This document shows, one piece after another, positions 14,092 to 15,049 of a stretch of DNA of 15,049 bases; the stretch's first letter is position 1; every line of letters begins with the position of its first letter. This DNA comes from Duncaniella sp. (GTDB lineage: Bacteria; Bacteroidota; Bacteroidia; Bacteroidales; Muribaculaceae). The stretch lies in the NCBI GenBank assembly GCA_022511285.1, contig JAFLRW010000023.1:1-15049 (forward strand), in the 5' to 3' direction. Position numbers and translations under genes: made by a program. The notes under the pieces are model-generated. The model was not told the DNA's origin and made no database searches. It worked only from the letters and a program-made list of their open reading frames with translations.

Positions 14092-14173
14092 AATTTCGGT
14101 TGATATTGTGTTGGAGTGATACACTTGTTTATATAGACATATTACCGAGCGAAAAGTTTAACAGAGGATGGTG

Positions 14174-15049
14174 TCAGAACTCCTGTCCGAGGATGAAGTG
14201 GAAGTGAGAACCACCGCGAGTGCCTTGCACCTTATCGAATCCGTAGGCCCAGTCAATACCCATCATACCCACCATAGGGAGGAAGATGCGGGCTCCCACG
14301 CCTGCGGAACGTTTGATGTCGAATGGCGAGAAGTCGCGAATATCGCTCCAGGCATTACCGCCTTCCACAAAGGCAAGGCCATAGATGGTGGTTGAGGGCT
14401 GGAGCAGGAAGGGGAAGTGGAGTTCAAGACCGAATCGGGTGTAAGCACGTCCGCCGCCTTGATAGTAGGGGGTGAACTGGCCATTATCGTATCCGCGAAG
14501 AGCGATAGTCTCCTGTGCGTAGGTGTAGGAGCCTGACATACCGTCGCCACCCACATAGAAGGTCTCAAACGGTGAGCGCAGGTGACGGTTATAAGAGCCG
14601 AGCAGACCGAAGTCGGCACGCGTCATCAGCACAAGCGTGTATTTGCTGTCGGCACTGTTGAGTGGGGTGTATGTGCGTGACAGGAATTTGAGCTTCCAGT
14701 ATTCCACCCAGTGATACAGTTCGCGGTGAGCCTCATCGGTGTTTTCCTGCGAGAGTTTCTTCCAATCCTTTTTGCCGAAGAGCGATGCCGGCGGGGTGAG
14801 CTGCAGGCTGAGCGAGAACATAGAGCCTGTACGGGTGTATTGGGGGTTGTCAATAGAGTTGCGGCCGAGGGTCAAGCCGAGCACCAAAGAATTTGACGAA
14901 CCGTTCTGCATATTGAGCAGGTAGGCCCAGTTTTTGACGTGATACCAGGTGTAGCCAAGGTCGGCATTGATGGTGAAATAGTCGTCGGGCCAGCTCAAGC
15001 GCTTACCGAAACCGACATTGACGCCAAGCATCTGGAGATATTTGTTGGG
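14174..15049 (-). CDS. bamA: Outer membrane protein assembly factor BamA, C-terminal barrel part
   Basis: The gene enters from the right edge; 291 codons of its 3' end are visible, and the frame is open to the last base (PNKYLQMLGVNVGFGKRLSW). This is the 16-strand Omp85 barrel, including the conserved RGY motif of the substrate-insertion loop (IALRGYDNGQF, the counterpart of VRGF in E. coli), GLELHFPF, and a terminal aromatic residue in HFHFILGQEF, the usual barrel insertion signal. The POTRA domains lie outside the window. BamA inserts beta-barrel proteins into the outer membrane; the two skp genes that follow supply its chaperones. Within the window an internal ATG at 15031 exists, but it lies inside the barrel and is not the start. 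Confidence 0.93.
   Translation of the reverse strand, partial: PNKYLQMLGVNVGFGKRLSWPDDYFTINADLGYTWYHVKNWAYLLNMQNGSSNSLVLGLTLGRNSIDNPQYTRTGSMFSLSLQLTPPASLFGKKDWKKLSQENTDEAHRELYHWVEYWKLKFLSRTYTPLNSADSKYTLVLMTRADFGLLGSYNRHLRSPFETFYVGGDGMSGSYTYAQETIALRGYDNGQFTPYYQGGGRAYTRFGLELHFPFLLQPSTTIYGLAFVEGGNAWSDIRDFSPFDIKRSAGVGARIFLPMVGMMGIDWAYGFDKVQGTRGGSHFHFILGQEF

Overview
The window looks like chromosomal DNA from a Bacteroidales bacterium, possibly Muribaculaceae-like. The evidence is the gene content (bamA with two tandem skp genes, a long LptF/LptG permease, fused ribBA, a hexameric-type gdhA), the lack of Shine-Dalgarno sequences before most starts, and several promoters of the Bacteroidetes form TTTG-N19/20-TAnnTTTG. 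The family-level placement is inference.

Left part (1-2233): the 5' end of a secreted pectinesterase runs off the left edge on the minus strand with its own promoter. Next comes a plus-strand, AT-rich, two-gene module: an XRE-type regulator and an HNH nuclease whose start and stop overlap as ATGA. A perfect 34-bp palindrome covers the -33 element of the module promoter, and the leader can fold into a hairpin. This self-repressed regulator-nuclease pair is the best candidate in the window for an undescribed system (defence or toxin-antitoxin-like).

Middle plus-strand part (2412-5921): a lipid A phosphoethanolamine-transferase-like membrane sulfatase, a secreted M23 (LytM) endopeptidase with a strong promoter, and an ECF sigma factor without an adjacent anti-sigma gene. 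Three ATTGTAACAAT-like repeats lie upstream of the sigma gene.

Right, minus-strand part (6017-15049, read right to left): bamA (partial), two skp/ompH chaperone genes, lptF/lptG and ribBA form an outer-membrane biogenesis cluster ending in riboflavin synthesis. gdhA follows with its own promoter and terminator. An aldo/keto reductase comes next, then a pair of unrecognised membrane proteins, the first starting with GTG directly behind the reductase stop. A hairpin between the two convergent transcription units (5971-6005) probably terminates both.

I saw no tRNA, rRNA, CRISPR array, insertion sequence or integrase.
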